This document shows positions 34,260 to 42,944 of a stretch of DNA of 64,000 nucleotides, piece after piece. The notes below the pieces were generated by a model. The model was not told where the DNA came from. It ran no database searches and saw only the letters and a list, made by a program, of their open reading frames with translations. How positions within the stretch are numbered: position 1 is the first letter of the stretch; each line of letters starts with the position of its first letter. The DNA comes from SZUA-229 sp036567985. GTDB taxonomy: Bacteria; Pseudomonadota; Gammaproteobacteria; SZUA-229. A program made the translations under genes and the position numbers. The stretch covers positions 1 to 64,000 of the forward strand of contig DATCTK010000022.1 in assembly GCA_036567985.1 (NCBI GenBank), in the 5' to 3' direction.

Positions 34260-34706
34260 ATGGATATCGCGCTTTTACAAGCAGGCTCTGGCTTTGATTT
34301 TGATATCGGCATTGATGCGCCGGATCTTACCACCGACCATGGCTTACGCACCGCTATCACTATTTCACTGTTTACCGATCGCAGTGCTGAGGTGTCGGAT
34401 GATGTGGACACAAACACGAATCGACGTGGCTGGTGGGCTGATATTCTCAGTGAGGTTCAGGGTGACAACACTGGCTCACGTTTGTGGTTGCTGGGCCGCT
34501 CGAAGCAAACAAAGGACACGTTACTACGTGCGAAAGAACATGCCCAGGAAGCACTGCAATGGCTGCTGGACGACGGTGCGGCCAGTCGCCTGCTGATAGA
34601 AACCGAATGGGTTGCACGCGGCACCCTGGGTATACGCGTGCAAATTTACAAAGCAGCTGGGGAACCATTTGACCAGGTGTTTGAATACAGTTTGGAGGCT
34701 TTATAA
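34260..34706 (+). CDS. baseplate protein Mu gp46-like
   Basis: 148 aa. TDHGLRTAITISLFTDR, NRRGWWADILSEVQGDNTGS and LWLLGRSKQTKDTLLRAKEH are the gp46 (W/gp25-type) pattern. It lies immediately after the spike gene without spacing. Confidence 0.92.
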   Translation: MDIALLQAGSGFDFDIGIDAPDLTTDHGLRTAITISLFTDRSAEVSDDVDTNTNRRGWWADILSEVQGDNTGSRLWLLGRSKQTKDTLLRAKEHAQEALQWLLDDGAASRLLIETEWVARGTLGIRVQIYKAAGEPFDQVFEYSLEAL

Positions 34707-35771
34707 ATGCCCTTTAACCGGCCCGCTCTTAAAGTGATTAATGCCCGTATTCAATCGGATATACAGAGCCGTTTACCAGGCACTGACCCGAGGCTGCGCC
34801 ATAGCATGCTGGGTATTCTCGGCAAGGTGCATGCGGGTGCATCGCACGGCCTGCATGGCCATATTGACTGGCTATCAAAACAGATACTACCTGACACTGC
34901 AGAGTCGGCATATCTCGATCGATGGGCGCAAATATGGGGCAAGCCGCGAAAGGATGCGGTGCCTGCACAGGGTGATGTGATTTGTACGGGTACGAACGCG
35001 ACGCTGATACCTGCAGGCATAACGCTGCAACGATCTGACGGCGTTGAATTTACCACCGATGCGGATGCCACCATTGCAGCCGGTACCGTAACGGTTTCGG
35101 TTACTGCCACGAGTGGTGGTACGGCATCAAATACCGTCGCGGCCAGTGTGCTTACTTTTGCATCGCCGATTGCTGGCATTAACAGCAACGCGTCGGTTGA
35201 CGTTGACGGTTTGACCGGTGGCATTGATGTTGAAAGTGATGATGACCTGCGTAATCGTTTGCTGGATCGCATTCAGAAGCCACCACAGGGCGGTGCTGCC
35301 CATGACTATGTGGCCTGGGCACTGGAGGTGCCAGGTGTGACACGTGCATGGTGTTATCCACTTGAGAACGGTGCGGGTACCGTGGTGGTTAGGTTTATGA
35401 TGGACGAGACCTATGCCGATGGTATTCCACTCGCGGCTGATGTTGCCGAAGTGCAGGATTACATTGATGCGCGTCGACCCATTGGCCTGGCATTGAACGG
35501 CTTTACTGCAGTTGCACCGACTGCCTCACCGATTGATTTCACCATTACTGTTGCACCTAACACCCAGGACGTGCAGGACGCGGTTGAGGCTGAACTGGCG
35601 GATATGATTTTGCGTGACAGTGAGCCGGGTGGCACCATTCTGATCAGTCGCATTCATGAAGCAATTAGCCTGGCAGCAGGTGAAACCGATCATGTGTTGG
35701 TTGCCCCTGCCGCCGATGTGGCGCATACAGTGAACCAGGTGGCTACACTGGGCACGGTGACCTTTAACTGA
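34707..35771 (+). CDS. baseplate wedge protein Mu gp47 / J-like
   Basis: 354 aa. FLDRWAQ-type LDRWAQIWGKPRKDAV, DGVEFTTDADATIAAG, ESDDDLRNRLLDRIQKPPQG and APTASPIDFTITVAPNT are the baseplate J family landmarks. Directly adjoins gp46; overlaps the next gene by one base. Confidence 0.94.
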   Translation: MPFNRPALKVINARIQSDIQSRLPGTDPRLRHSMLGILGKVHAGASHGLHGHIDWLSKQILPDTAESAYLDRWAQIWGKPRKDAVPAQGDVICTGTNATLIPAGITLQRSDGVEFTTDADATIAAGTVTVSVTATSGGTASNTVAASVLTFASPIAGINSNASVDVDGLTGGIDVESDDDLRNRLLDRIQKPPQGGAAHDYVAWALEVPGVTRAWCYPLENGAGTVVVRFMMDETYADGIPLAADVAEVQDYIDARRPIGLALNGFTAVAPTASPIDFTITVAPNTQDVQDAVEAELADMILRDSEPGGTILISRIHEAISLAAGETDHVLVAPAADVAHTVNQVATLGTVTFN

Positions 35772-36304
35772 TGAACACAGAAGACTACAAACAGCAGCTG
35801 ATTTCATTGTTGCCAGTGGGTGGCATCTGGCCATCACCCCAGGTGGTCAATAACCTCACCAAGCTGCTGGATGCGATGGCTGAAGAGCTGGCGCGCATCG
35901 ATGGCCGCATTCAGAACCTGGTTGATGAAGCATTCCCCAACACCGCGCTTGAGATGATAACCGATTGGGAACGCAACACGGGCTTGCCGTTTACCTGCAC
36001 CGGCGCATTGGAAACATTACAGCAGCGTCGGGCTGCCATATTGAGTGTGCTGACTGTTGAACGCAGTTTATCTGCTTCGTATTACATTGAGCTGGCCAGC
36101 AGGCTTGGGTTCGATATCACGATAGCAGAAACGGCGGCTTATACATGGGAAGTGACAGCAGCTATCGACGAAAATGCGGTGTATTTTCGCGCTGGCCAAT
36201 CCAGTGCTGGCCAACCATTAATTCAAACATCAAATAACCTGCTGGAGTGCGTCATGCAATTGCTTAAGCCTGCTCACACGGTTGTTACATTTAATTATAT
36301 ATAG
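35771..36304 (+). CDS. Mu gp48-like baseplate protein (DUF2313)
   Basis: 177 aa. YKQQLISLLPVGGIWPS, then AEELARIDGRIQNLVDEAFP and MITDWERNTGLP match DUF2313/YmfQ. It connects baseplate wedge to fibre. Confidence 0.92.
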   Translation: MNTEDYKQQLISLLPVGGIWPSPQVVNNLTKLLDAMAEELARIDGRIQNLVDEAFPNTALEMITDWERNTGLPFTCTGALETLQQRRAAILSVLTVERSLSASYYIELASRLGFDITIAETAAYTWEVTAAIDENAVYFRAGQSSAGQPLIQTSNNLLECVMQLLKPAHTVVTFNYI

Positions 36305-36313
36305 AGGTGATTT

Positions 36314-36973
36314 ATGCATCGCGTCGATAATGCCACGTCAGCAATAACACGCCCGGTACCCCAGGTTGTTGGGCCGAACCCGAATGGCTACTACCAGAAC
36401 AATACGGTAGTTGATGCCGACTGGCTTAACGCCGTGCAGGAAGAAATTGTAGGCGTCATCCTGGCGGCGGGTATGAGCCTCAGCAAAAGCTATGTTACCC
36501 AGTTAAACGAGGCCATCGATGTCAAGATCGAAGATGGCATTCAGAGCGTGCTGGAAACCAATACCAGGGCGTTATTTGTGCAGGCTGCAGCACCTACAGG
36601 CTGGACGCAGGACAACAGCTATAACGACCGTGTGATTCGTGTGGTGAATACTGCTAATGGCGGTAATACGGGTGGTAGCTGGACGATATCTGGATTGTCT
36701 GTCAATGGTCACCAGCTGTCAGTGAATGAAATGCCTAGCCATAACCACGGTGTCACTGACCCGTCTCACCGTCATCAGTTTCAGACAGGATCTGGGGGAA
36801 CGTCTGGTAGTGCTGGTGGCGTCGGGGGGGATATCAATGTGACGTCTGATTATGCAACCACTGGCATATCAATACAAAACCGAGGTGGCAACCTGGCTCA
36901 CAGCCATGGCCTAACCGCAAATGGTGCCTGGCGTCCGGCCTACGTCGACGTTATCGCATGTGTAAGAAACTAG
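36314..36973 (+). CDS. short tail fibre with collar-type end
   Basis: 219 aa. N-terminal TRPVPQVVGPNPNGYYQNN and DADWLNAVQEEIVGVILAAG form the baseplate-attachment part. After TGWTQDNSYNDRVIRV comes a receptor-type tip, glycine-rich with repeated His motifs (MPSHNHGVTDPSHRHQF, LAHSHGLTANGAWRPAYVDV). Such His-rich ends bind iron in fibre tips. No invertible alternative ends or chaperone gene follow, unlike Mu S/U. Confidence 0.85.
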   Translation: MHRVDNATSAITRPVPQVVGPNPNGYYQNNTVVDADWLNAVQEEIVGVILAAGMSLSKSYVTQLNEAIDVKIEDGIQSVLETNTRALFVQAAAPTGWTQDNSYNDRVIRVVNTANGGNTGGSWTISGLSVNGHQLSVNEMPSHNHGVTDPSHRHQFQTGSGGTSGSAGGVGGDINVTSDYATTGISIQNRGGNLAHSHGLTANGAWRPAYVDVIACVRN

Positions 36974-36983
36974 AGGAAATATC

Positions 36984-37313
36984 ATGGCATACAGTTATCA
37001 GTTAAATACTATCGACTTCGTTATCAAGATTGAGCGTGTCTCAATATCACCAGTGCAGAAAAACATTGAGCTGACCGTGAGCATACTCAATCTGGCCACT
37101 TACAATGTCCAGCATGCGTTTGTTCATATCGAGGGTGATGATTTTCTGGCCATGGCGAGCCTCACACCGAATCAGGGCAACGATATGTACAGCGTGATCA
37201 AGCAGGCTGCCTGGTCGCACCTTCTGTCATCTGAGGTGGATATGGCGCTGATCGTCTTCGGGCGACCGCTTGAAGAAGGTGAAACGCTTCCAGCTATGAC
37301 CGAGGTTGCCTGA
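36984..37313 (+). CDS. hypothetical protein after the tail fibre
   Basis: 109 aa. Beta-rich, no cysteines in motifs, no membrane segment (DFVIKIERVSISPVQKNIEL). Starts 11 bases after the fibre gene. Position suggests a fibre accessory protein, but no family is recognised. Confidence 0.65.
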   Translation: MAYSYQLNTIDFVIKIERVSISPVQKNIELTVSILNLATYNVQHAFVHIEGDDFLAMASLTPNQGNDMYSVIKQAAWSHLLSSEVDMALIVFGRPLEEGETLPAMTEVA

Positions 37314-37633
37314 TGAGGTACAAGAACGCTGAGAAGTGCCATAAATGCCCACAGAGCAATGGAGAAGATGGCTGCCCCTGGTGGTGGGAGTTGATGGAAC
37401 GTAACGAACAGGGCCAGGAGCGCCTCAATAAGCAGTGTGGCAAGGCCTATATACCGACGCTGTTGGTTGAGGTCATAAAGGCCAGCAACCGGCCTGCAGC
37501 TGAAATGGGGGCTATGCGTCAGGAAGTTGCACAGGCCGTGTCACAGGCTGTGTCATTAACCATGGAGAAGGTAGCCCAGATACAAGGACCAGATAATGGC
37601 AGGCATCAACCCCTGCCGAAGAGGGAGGATTAA
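37313..37633 (+). CDS. hypothetical last gene of the prophage
   Basis: 106 aa with four cysteines (CHKCPQSNGEDGCPWWWE and a later KQCGKAYIP), a probable zinc site. A helical C-terminus follows (EMGAMRQEVAQAVSQAVSL). Shares a base with the previous stop. Ends 64 bases before the first right-end repeat. Function unknown. Confidence 0.65.
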   Translation: MRYKNAEKCHKCPQSNGEDGCPWWWELMERNEQGQERLNKQCGKAYIPTLLVEVIKASNRPAAEMGAMRQEVAQAVSQAVSLTMEKVAQIQGPDNGRHQPLPKRED

Positions 37634-37696
37634 ACCGGATTTAAACGCAGATACATGGACGTTCGAAGCATCATAAATAAGCCTTTCAATCGCGAC

Positions 37697-37779
37697 TGTC
37701 TCATATCAAGTGCAAAATAGCCGTTTATTCACGTATCATTTCAAACGCTAAACTGTCTCATTTCAAGCCGCGTGCTACA
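37697..37779. other. prophage right end with three transposase-binding-like repeats
   Basis: TGTCTCATATCAAG (37697-37710), CGTATCATTTCAAACG (37732-37747) and TGTCTCATTTCAAG (37754-37767) are direct repeats, and the end closes GTGCTACA. Inverse copies lie at the left end. Three spaced sites per end are as in Mu. Confidence 0.75.
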
Positions 37780-37784
37780 ACCCC
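37780..37784. other. 5-bp target-site duplication, right copy
   Basis: ACCCC follows the terminal ACA of the prophage and matches 153-157. Confidence 0.9.
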
Positions 37785-37910
37785 GCTGCTTTTTGCGGGC
37801 AAGTGACCGGGAACGGCATTTTCTTGCTTACTTCTTTTCTGCTGGAGGAAAAGAAGTGAGTCGCCAGAAAGGCGAAACAGCACAGTTCAGAATTTCGTGA
37901 AGGTGAATTT
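37785..37910. repeat. right half of the intergenic repeat split by the prophage
   Basis: Continues the repeat begun at 1-157: TTTTTGCGGGCAAGTGACC, then GGAACGGCATTTTCTTGC, AAAAGAAGTGAGTCGCCAG and AGGCGAAACAGCACAG. Same blocks occur inverted at 47585-47720 and directly at 48114-48168. A short ORF across this area is repeat DNA, not a gene. Confidence 0.85.
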
Positions 37911-37944
37911 AGATAAGATAATTAAATTAATTGCTAGAGAATGC

Positions 37945-38051
37945 TTTGCTCGTTCCCACGCTCCCGCGTGGGAATGCATATGCGGGGAGACATTAATGAA
38001 AACAACCTGCATCGTACAGCAAAGGGTTCCCCGCAGGAGCATGGGAACCAG
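37945..38051. repeat. interspersed repeat of the CGTTCCCACGC...GGAGCATGGGAAC type
   Basis: Opens with CGTTCCCACGCTCCCGCGTG and closes with GCAGGAGCATGGGAACCAG. A diverged copy lies at 42532-42633 and a truncated one at 63641-63674. The arms can pair. No gene inside. Confidence 0.75.
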
Positions 38052-38089
38052 GCAATACATAATTTATAGCTGTGCTTGTATGGGAATCA

Positions 38090-38169
38090 GGTGGATCCAC
38101 TTCGTTTGATCCACCCTACGGGAAAATGAAGGCTTTTGTAGGGTGGCATCAAGCGTTAGCGGATCCACC
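38090..38169. repeat. two facing copies of a GTAGGGTGGATCAAGCG repeat
   Basis: One inverted copy (38090-38119) and one direct copy (38138-38169) of a short GGATCCACC-ended repeat face each other downstream of mltD. Other copies: 42499-42528, 42897-42928 (inverted) and 47490-47519. Confidence 0.75.
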
Positions 38170-38249
38170 GGTTGTCGTGCGCATGATGGGGTTTATAAGC
38201 GTTGTATGCACAAACACCTATCACGCCCCAGCATATTTCAACTGGTACG

Positions 38250-39917
38250 TTAACTCTCACCCGCCTGACGGGTAACATCCACATACAGTTTCAGCATCTG
38301 CCCCGGCTGCAGGTACTTACCGGTAAACTGGTTCCAGCGTTTCAGGTCGTTGACCGCTACCCTGAACTTGGAAGCAATCAGGTACAGCGAATCACCGTTG
38401 CGCACCCGGTAGGAAATGCGCTGGATGGTATTGGCCTGGCCCCGGCTGGTTGAGGTTGAAATCAGCCCCGGGCTGGATTTGGTCCAGATCACCAGTTTCT
38501 GTCCGGCGCGCAGTGGGTCACGCACGGCCATGCCGTTCCAGCGGGCAATCTTGTGTGTGCTCACCTTGTACTTACGCGACAGATCCCAGAAGGTGTCACC
38601 CGGCTGCACGATGTGGGTGACCTTGTGTCCCTGGCGGTTGATATTCTGCAGGGTTTTTTTGCGCTGGTAGGCGGTGAGGTTGTAGTCCGACAGGCTGCGG
38701 CTGGCGACCGGAATTACCAGGTGGCGGCCGGCGCGGATAATTTGTGAATCCAGGTTATTGTGGCGCTTCAGGCTGGCTACCGAAACCGAGTAGCGGTCGG
38801 CTATGTGACTCAGGGTTTCACCTTCACGGATACGGTGGCGTTTCCACTTAATGCGCTCGTCTTCGGGAATCATCGCCAGGTTGGTTTTAAACACATCCGT
38901 ATGGTTCACAGGAATCAGCAGGTGGTGCGGCCCAAAGGGGTCGGTTGCCCAGTGGTTAAACGCCGGGTTCAGCCGGTAGAGCTCGTCCAGTTCCAGCCCG
39001 GCCATTTCCGCGGCCATGGCCAGGTCCAGCTGTGATTCAGTATCCACCACTTCAAAGTAGGGGATATCCGCCACGCAGTTAAGGGTAATGCCGTATTCTT
39101 CGGGTGTGTCGACCAGGCGTTTCAGCGCCAGCAGCTTGGGTACATAGGCGCGGGTTTCCCTGGGCAGGTCCAGGTTCCAGAAGTCGGTGGGCTTGCCGCG
39201 TTTCTGGTTATTGCGAATAGCTCGGCGCACGGTGCCGGAACCCGAGTTATAGGCGGCCAGTGCGTGCAGCCAGTCGCCCTTGAATTCCCGGTGCAGGCTT
39301 TCCAGGTAATCGAACGCCGCCATGGTGGAGGCATAGATGTCGCGGCGACCGTCGTACCACCAGTTCTGTTTCAGGCCGTAGATTTTGCCGGTGGAGGGAA
39401 TAAACTGCCAGATGCCGGCAGCGCGGCCGTGGGAATAGGCAAAGGCCTGGAAGGCGCTTTCCACCACCGGCAGCAGTACCAGTTCGGTGGGCAGATTGCG
39501 CTTTTCAGCCTCGTTCAGAATAAAGTGCATAAACGGCTCGGCGCGTTCCACCACGCGATCGAGGTAGTTCTGGTGTTTAGCATACCAGTTCAGCTCGGAA
39601 ATCAGTCGTGGGTTATCGGTGATATCCTCAATTGCGAAGCCGGCGCGTAGGCGGGGCCAGATATCGGTGATGTCGCTGCGGTAATCATCGGGGTTGATGG
39701 CAAACAGCAGATCGTCATTCGGTTCTGCCGCCTGTAGCGGTTTCACTGTTTCGGTCGCTTCCTCTGCATCGGCCCTGTGGCTCAGGCTGGCAGAGCAGGC
39801 GAGCAGTGAACTGCCCAGCAGGGCAATGCCCAGGGTGCTGGAAACGGCTTTAAAAATGGCGGGTAGATTTGGCGAAATAGGTATAGTAAACAATGGCCTG
39901 GCTTCTTTATCTAAATT
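38250..39917 (-). CDS. mltD: membrane-bound lytic murein transglycosylase D
   Basis: 555 aa from ATG 39917. Lipobox LLAC near residue 41 predicts an outer-membrane lipoprotein. The SLT domain (about 120-240) has catalytic Glu in LLPVVESAFQ, then GRAAGIWQFIPSTGK and HALAAYNSGSGTV. Three LysM repeats follow (HRIREGETLSHIADRY; THIVQPGDTFWDLSRKY; ISYRVRNGDSLYLIASKF). It cleaves glycan strands with formation of anhydromuramic ends. E. coli MltD has two LysM units; three are seen here. Divergent from rnhA. Confidence 0.93.
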   Translation of the reverse strand, partial: NLDKEARPLFTIPISPNLPAIFKAVSSTLGIALLGSSLLACSASLSHRADAEEATETVKPLQAAEPNDDLLFAINPDDYRSDITDIWPRLRAGFAIEDITDNPRLISELNWYAKHQNYLDRVVERAEPFMHFILNEAEKRNLPTELVLLPVVESAFQAFAYSHGRAAGIWQFIPSTGKIYGLKQNWWYDGRRDIYASTMAAFDYLESLHREFKGDWLHALAAYNSGSGTVRRAIRNNQKRGKPTDFWNLDLPRETRAYVPKLLALKRLVDTPEEYGITLNCVADIPYFEVVDTESQLDLAMAAEMAGLELDELYRLNPAFNHWATDPFGPHHLLIPVNHTDVFKTNLAMIPEDERIKWKRHRIREGETLSHIADRYSVSVASLKRHNNLDSQIIRAGRHLVIPVASRSLSDYNLTAYQRKKTLQNINRQGHKVTHIVQPGDTFWDLSRKYKVSTHKIARWNGMAVRDPLRAGQKLVIWTKSSPGLISTSTSRGQANTIQRISYRVRNGDSLYLIASKFRVAVNDLKRWNQFTGKYLQPGQMLKLYVDVTRQAGES

Positions 39918-40018
39918 CATGATGAGCAAGTTTAATAGACCAGCAAGTGTAAATCATCATCTTCGCTTTTGCTTGATTAATTTCTCAAACTGCGAGCTGA
40001 TCGGTTACTATTCGCCCC

Positions 40019-40474
40019 ATGAAAAATACTACTGATAAAGTCGAACTATACACCGATGGCGCCTGCCGCGGCAATCCGGGCCCCGGCGGCTGGGGTGTGT
40101 GGATGCGCTACGGTGAGCATGAGAAAGAATTATGCGGAGGTGAGGCGGAAACCACCAATAACCGCATGGAACTGATGGCGGCCATTATGGCGCTGGAGTC
40201 ACTGAATCGCCGCTGCGAGGCGGTGATCTACACCGATTCAAAGTACGTGATGCAGGGCATTACCGAGTGGATGGATAACTGGAAAGCACGGGGCTGGAAA
40301 ACAGCGGCAAAAAAGCCGGTGAAAAACGTCGATCTATGGCAGCGCCTCGATAAGGCGCGGCTGGAACATAATGTTGAGTGGCAATGGGTAAAAGGCCATT
40401 CCGGGCATAATGGCAATGACAAGGCGGACGAACTGGCCAACCGGGGCATTGACCAGATGCTGGCAGGGAGCTAG
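40019..40474 (+). CDS. rnhA: ribonuclease HI
   Basis: 151 aa. All four catalytic acids are visible: LYTDGACRGNPGPGGW (Asp), NNRMELMAAI (Glu), IYTDSKYVMQG (Asp) and GHNGNDKADELANR (His/Asp). It degrades RNA in RNA-DNA hybrids. Full length. The neighbouring dnaQ in the same direction is the common gammaproteobacterial pair, here separated by a large inverted repeat. Confidence 0.97.
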   Translation: MKNTTDKVELYTDGACRGNPGPGGWGVWMRYGEHEKELCGGEAETTNNRMELMAAIMALESLNRRCEAVIYTDSKYVMQGITEWMDNWKARGWKTAAKKPVKNVDLWQRLDKARLEHNVEWQWVKGHSGHNGNDKADELANRGIDQMLAGS

Positions 40475-40514
40475 CACAGGCGTCTATAGTCGTTGGTCGG
40501 ATTAAAAAAATATC

Positions 40515-40593
40515 GTAGGTTGGGGTGACGCAGGAACCCCAACGATCATGGTCGTATTGTTGGTGTTGGGGTTCCTGCGTCACCCCAACCTAC
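40515..40593. repeat. perfect 29-bp inverted repeat between rnhA and dnaQ
   Basis: GTAGGTTGGGGTGACGCAGG and nine more bases (40515-40543) are exactly complementary to 40565-40593, with a 21-base loop. It may act as a terminator-like stem for rnhA although no T-run follows. Looks like a REP-type palindromic element. Confidence 0.85.
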
Positions 40594-40699
40594 ATCATAA
40601 TTACGTTCATTAGCGTTTCCTTTTTACACGTGCATTTACGGACTGTGTCGTTGCCGACAATGGTTTAGACTTATACCAACACCGAGATAAAGAATAAAT

Positions 40700-41413
40700 A
40701 TGCGACAGATAGTACTGGATACTGAAACCACCGGCCTTGAACCCAAGCAGGGGCACCGGATTATTGAAATCGGTTGCGTCGAGATCGTTAATCGCCGCCT
40801 CACGGAAAACACCTACCACCAGTATATTCAGCCCGACCGTGAAATCGACGAGGGGGCCTATGAGGTTCATGGCATCAGCAACGAGTTTCTGGCGGACAAG
40901 CCCCGCTTTGTTGATGTTGTGGAGGACTTTATCGCCTTCGTCAACGGTGCCGAGCTGATAATTCACAACGCGCCTTTCGATATTGGCTTCCTTGATCACG
41001 AGCTGGCAATGCTGGACCCGGTGTGGGGCAAGATGAGTGATCATTGCCGCATTACCGACAGCCTGGTGATGGCGCGTAAAAAACACCCGGGTCAGAAGAA
41101 TAACCTGGATGCGCTGTGTAAACGCTATGAAGTAAATAATGCGCGCCGCGAGTTGCACGGCGCACTGCTGGATGCCGAGCTGCTGGCGGAAGTGTACCTG
41201 AGCATGACCGGCGGGCAGGAAGCACTGGCGCTGTCCGCAGAGGGCAGTGAGTCCCATGAAGGTGTGGTCAGCCCGGTGCGCCGTATAGACAGTAACCGTC
41301 CACCGCTGAGTGTGATTCGTGCCACCGTGGAGGAGCTGGAAGCCCACCAGGAGCGCCTGGGTAAACTGGGTGAGGCCTGTATCTGGAAACGTGAGGAAAC
41401 GGGACAGGCCTGA
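40700..41413 (+). CDS. dnaQ: DNA polymerase III epsilon subunit
   Basis: 237 aa. Exo I LDTETTGLEP, Exo II HNAPFDIGFLDHE, and Exo III HGALLDAELLAEVY give the DEDDh proofreading site. The C-terminal tail (from about 190) is the polymerase-binding part. It supplies 3'-5' proofreading in the replicase. Full length for the family. Confidence 0.96.
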   Translation: MRQIVLDTETTGLEPKQGHRIIEIGCVEIVNRRLTENTYHQYIQPDREIDEGAYEVHGISNEFLADKPRFVDVVEDFIAFVNGAELIIHNAPFDIGFLDHELAMLDPVWGKMSDHCRITDSLVMARKKHPGQKNNLDALCKRYEVNNARRELHGALLDAELLAEVYLSMTGGQEALALSAEGSESHEGVVSPVRRIDSNRPPLSVIRATVEELEAHQERLGKLGEACIWKREETGQA

Positions 41414-41496
41414 GCCGGGCCTGTTGGATCGAACTCCATCTGGCAGCTCGGGTCTACCAGACATGAATTGCATTATTAATACAGGCGGACACCAAA

Positions 41497-42474
41497 GTGA
41501 GCATGCTGATTAAACATAAAGATAAACAGGCCATTAAACCGTCCGAGATTACCCCGGAAGCTGATTTTCTTAATCGGCGTGAATTTATCAAACAGTCCGG
41601 CCTGTTTGCCACCGCCCTGTGTACCAGCAGCCTGTTGTCATCCCCTGCATCTGCCAGTAGTGAATATGCCAATGACTTCAGCGATGTGATTAAAACCCCC
41701 TACGGCCAGGGTGAAAAACTCAACAGCTTCCGCGATGCCACCACCTACAATAATTTTTACGAATTTGGCACTTCAAAAACAGATCCCTTCGAGAATGCAC
41801 AGGACTTTGTCACCGACCCCTGGTCTGTTGAGATTGCCGGTGAAGCGGCGAAAACCGGTACCTATCATCTGGAAGATATACTTGGCAAAGTGCAGCTGGA
41901 AGAACGTATTTACCGTTTCCGCTGTGTTGAAGGCTGGTCGATGGTGGTGCCCTGGACCGGCTTTTCACTGGCGGATCTGTTGAAGCGTTTTGAGCCGAAC
42001 AGCCGTGCTAAGTATGTCGCCTTCGAAACCCTGTATGACCCGCAACAAATGCCGGGGCAGAAACGCCGCGTGCTCGACTGGCCTTACCGTGAAGGTCTGC
42101 GTATGGACGAGGCGATGAACCCCTTGAGTTTTATGGCAGTGGGCCTGTATGGCCATGAAATGCCCAACCAGAATGGCGCACCGATTCGTTTGCTGGTGCC
42201 CTGGAAATACGGCTTTAAAAGCATCAAGTCGATTGTAAAAATCAGTTTTACTGAACAGCAACCGGTATCTACCTGGAATGTCTCCGCACCCCATGAGTAC
42301 GGTTTTTATTCCAATGTTAATCCAGATGTAGATCACCCGCGCTGGAGCCAGGCAACCGAGCGCAGGCTGGGCGCAAATTTCTGGGAACCGAAAATCGATA
42401 CCCAGCTGTTTAACGGCTATGCCGAGCAGGTGGCGCATCTGTACAAGGGTATGGATTTAAAGAAGTATTTTTAA
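41497..42474 (+). CDS. msrP: periplasmic methionine sulfoxide reductase catalytic subunit MsrP
   Basis: 325 aa with a twin-arginine signal (NRREFIKQSGLFATALC) and an AxA-like cleavage site near residue 52. Molybdopterin-domain landmarks: YRFRCVEGWSMVVPW with the Mo-ligand Cys, and PIRLLVPWKYGFKSIKSIVK. It repairs oxidised Met in periplasmic proteins, with electrons from MsrQ. GTG 41497 is preceded by AGGCGG; ATG 41503 is the alternative. Its partner gene lies 470 bp downstream, behind repeats. Confidence 0.93.
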   Translation: MSMLIKHKDKQAIKPSEITPEADFLNRREFIKQSGLFATALCTSSLLSSPASASSEYANDFSDVIKTPYGQGEKLNSFRDATTYNNFYEFGTSKTDPFENAQDFVTDPWSVEIAGEAAKTGTYHLEDILGKVQLEERIYRFRCVEGWSMVVPWTGFSLADLLKRFEPNSRAKYVAFETLYDPQQMPGQKRRVLDWPYREGLRMDEAMNPLSFMAVGLYGHEMPNQNGAPIRLLVPWKYGFKSIKSIVKISFTEQQPVSTWNVSAPHEYGFYSNVNPDVDHPRWSQATERRLGANFWEPKIDTQLFNGYAEQVAHLYKGMDLKKYF

Positions 42475-42938
42475 GTCGTTGCTTGTTTGTATTTGTTCGT
42501 AGGGTGGATCAAGCGAAGCGGATACACCTTATTGCTCGTTTCCACGCTCCTGCGTGGGAATGCATGCACAGCAGAGGCGTTAATAAAACAACCTGCATAG
42601 CAACGGGTTTCCACGCAGGAGCATGGGAACCAGCTCAGTCTTTTATTAATATCTCAATCTGCAGAGTTATGTGAAAGGTTTCTAGTCGGGCTGTTTTGAA
42701 GATTGTTCTTCGGCCAGGTGCCAGCGCTTTTTACAGTTTTGGCATTCATGCTGCGGGTAAAATGCCGGACTACCACATTAAAATATTTGCGTTTATTTAT
42801 TCCGCACATCCTGTGCTCCACCCTTCGGGCCGAGCATTCGCTCGTTCAAAGTGCTCCAGCACTTTAGTGCGTTCATTGGCGGACTTTACTGAAATCAAGT
42901 GGATCCGCTTCGCTTGATTCACCCTACGGTTTTATTAT
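42475..42938. repeat. repeat-filled gap between msrP and msrQ
   Basis: Contains a GTAGGGTGGATC copy (42499-42528), a CGTTTCCACGC...GGAGCATGGGAAC copy (42532-42633), a GC-rich stretch with CACCCTTCGGGCCGAGCATT (near 42820) and an inverted GGATCCGCTTCGCTTGAT copy (42897-42928). No credible gene. Confidence 0.75.
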
Positions 42939-42944
42939 TTGAAG

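Larger units (their letters stand above)
158..37779. mobile_element. complete Mu-like transposable prophage
   Basis: The 37,622-bp element has TGT...ACA ends, a 5-bp duplication, DDE transposase A and AAA ATPase B. It also has GemA, Mor, lysis, terminase, portal, capsid and contractile-tail genes matching Mu functions gp28-gp48 in content. No required head or tail class is obviously missing and no large ORF is broken, so it looks intact. It differs from Mu in layout: the regulatory and early block plus lysis, terminase, portal and gpF genes run leftward from the centre, while protease, capsid and tail genes run rightward. No mom gene and no invertible tail-fibre segment were recognised. Confidence 0.95.

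Noticed and set aside
36314..37633. Mu-type invertible tail-fibre segment with invertase
   Set aside because: Only one short fibre gene; no inverted duplicate ends and no recombinase gene found.
37897..38453. Several short plus-strand ORFs after the prophage
   Set aside because: They translate interspersed repeats or run antisense to mltD; no ribosome site or domain.
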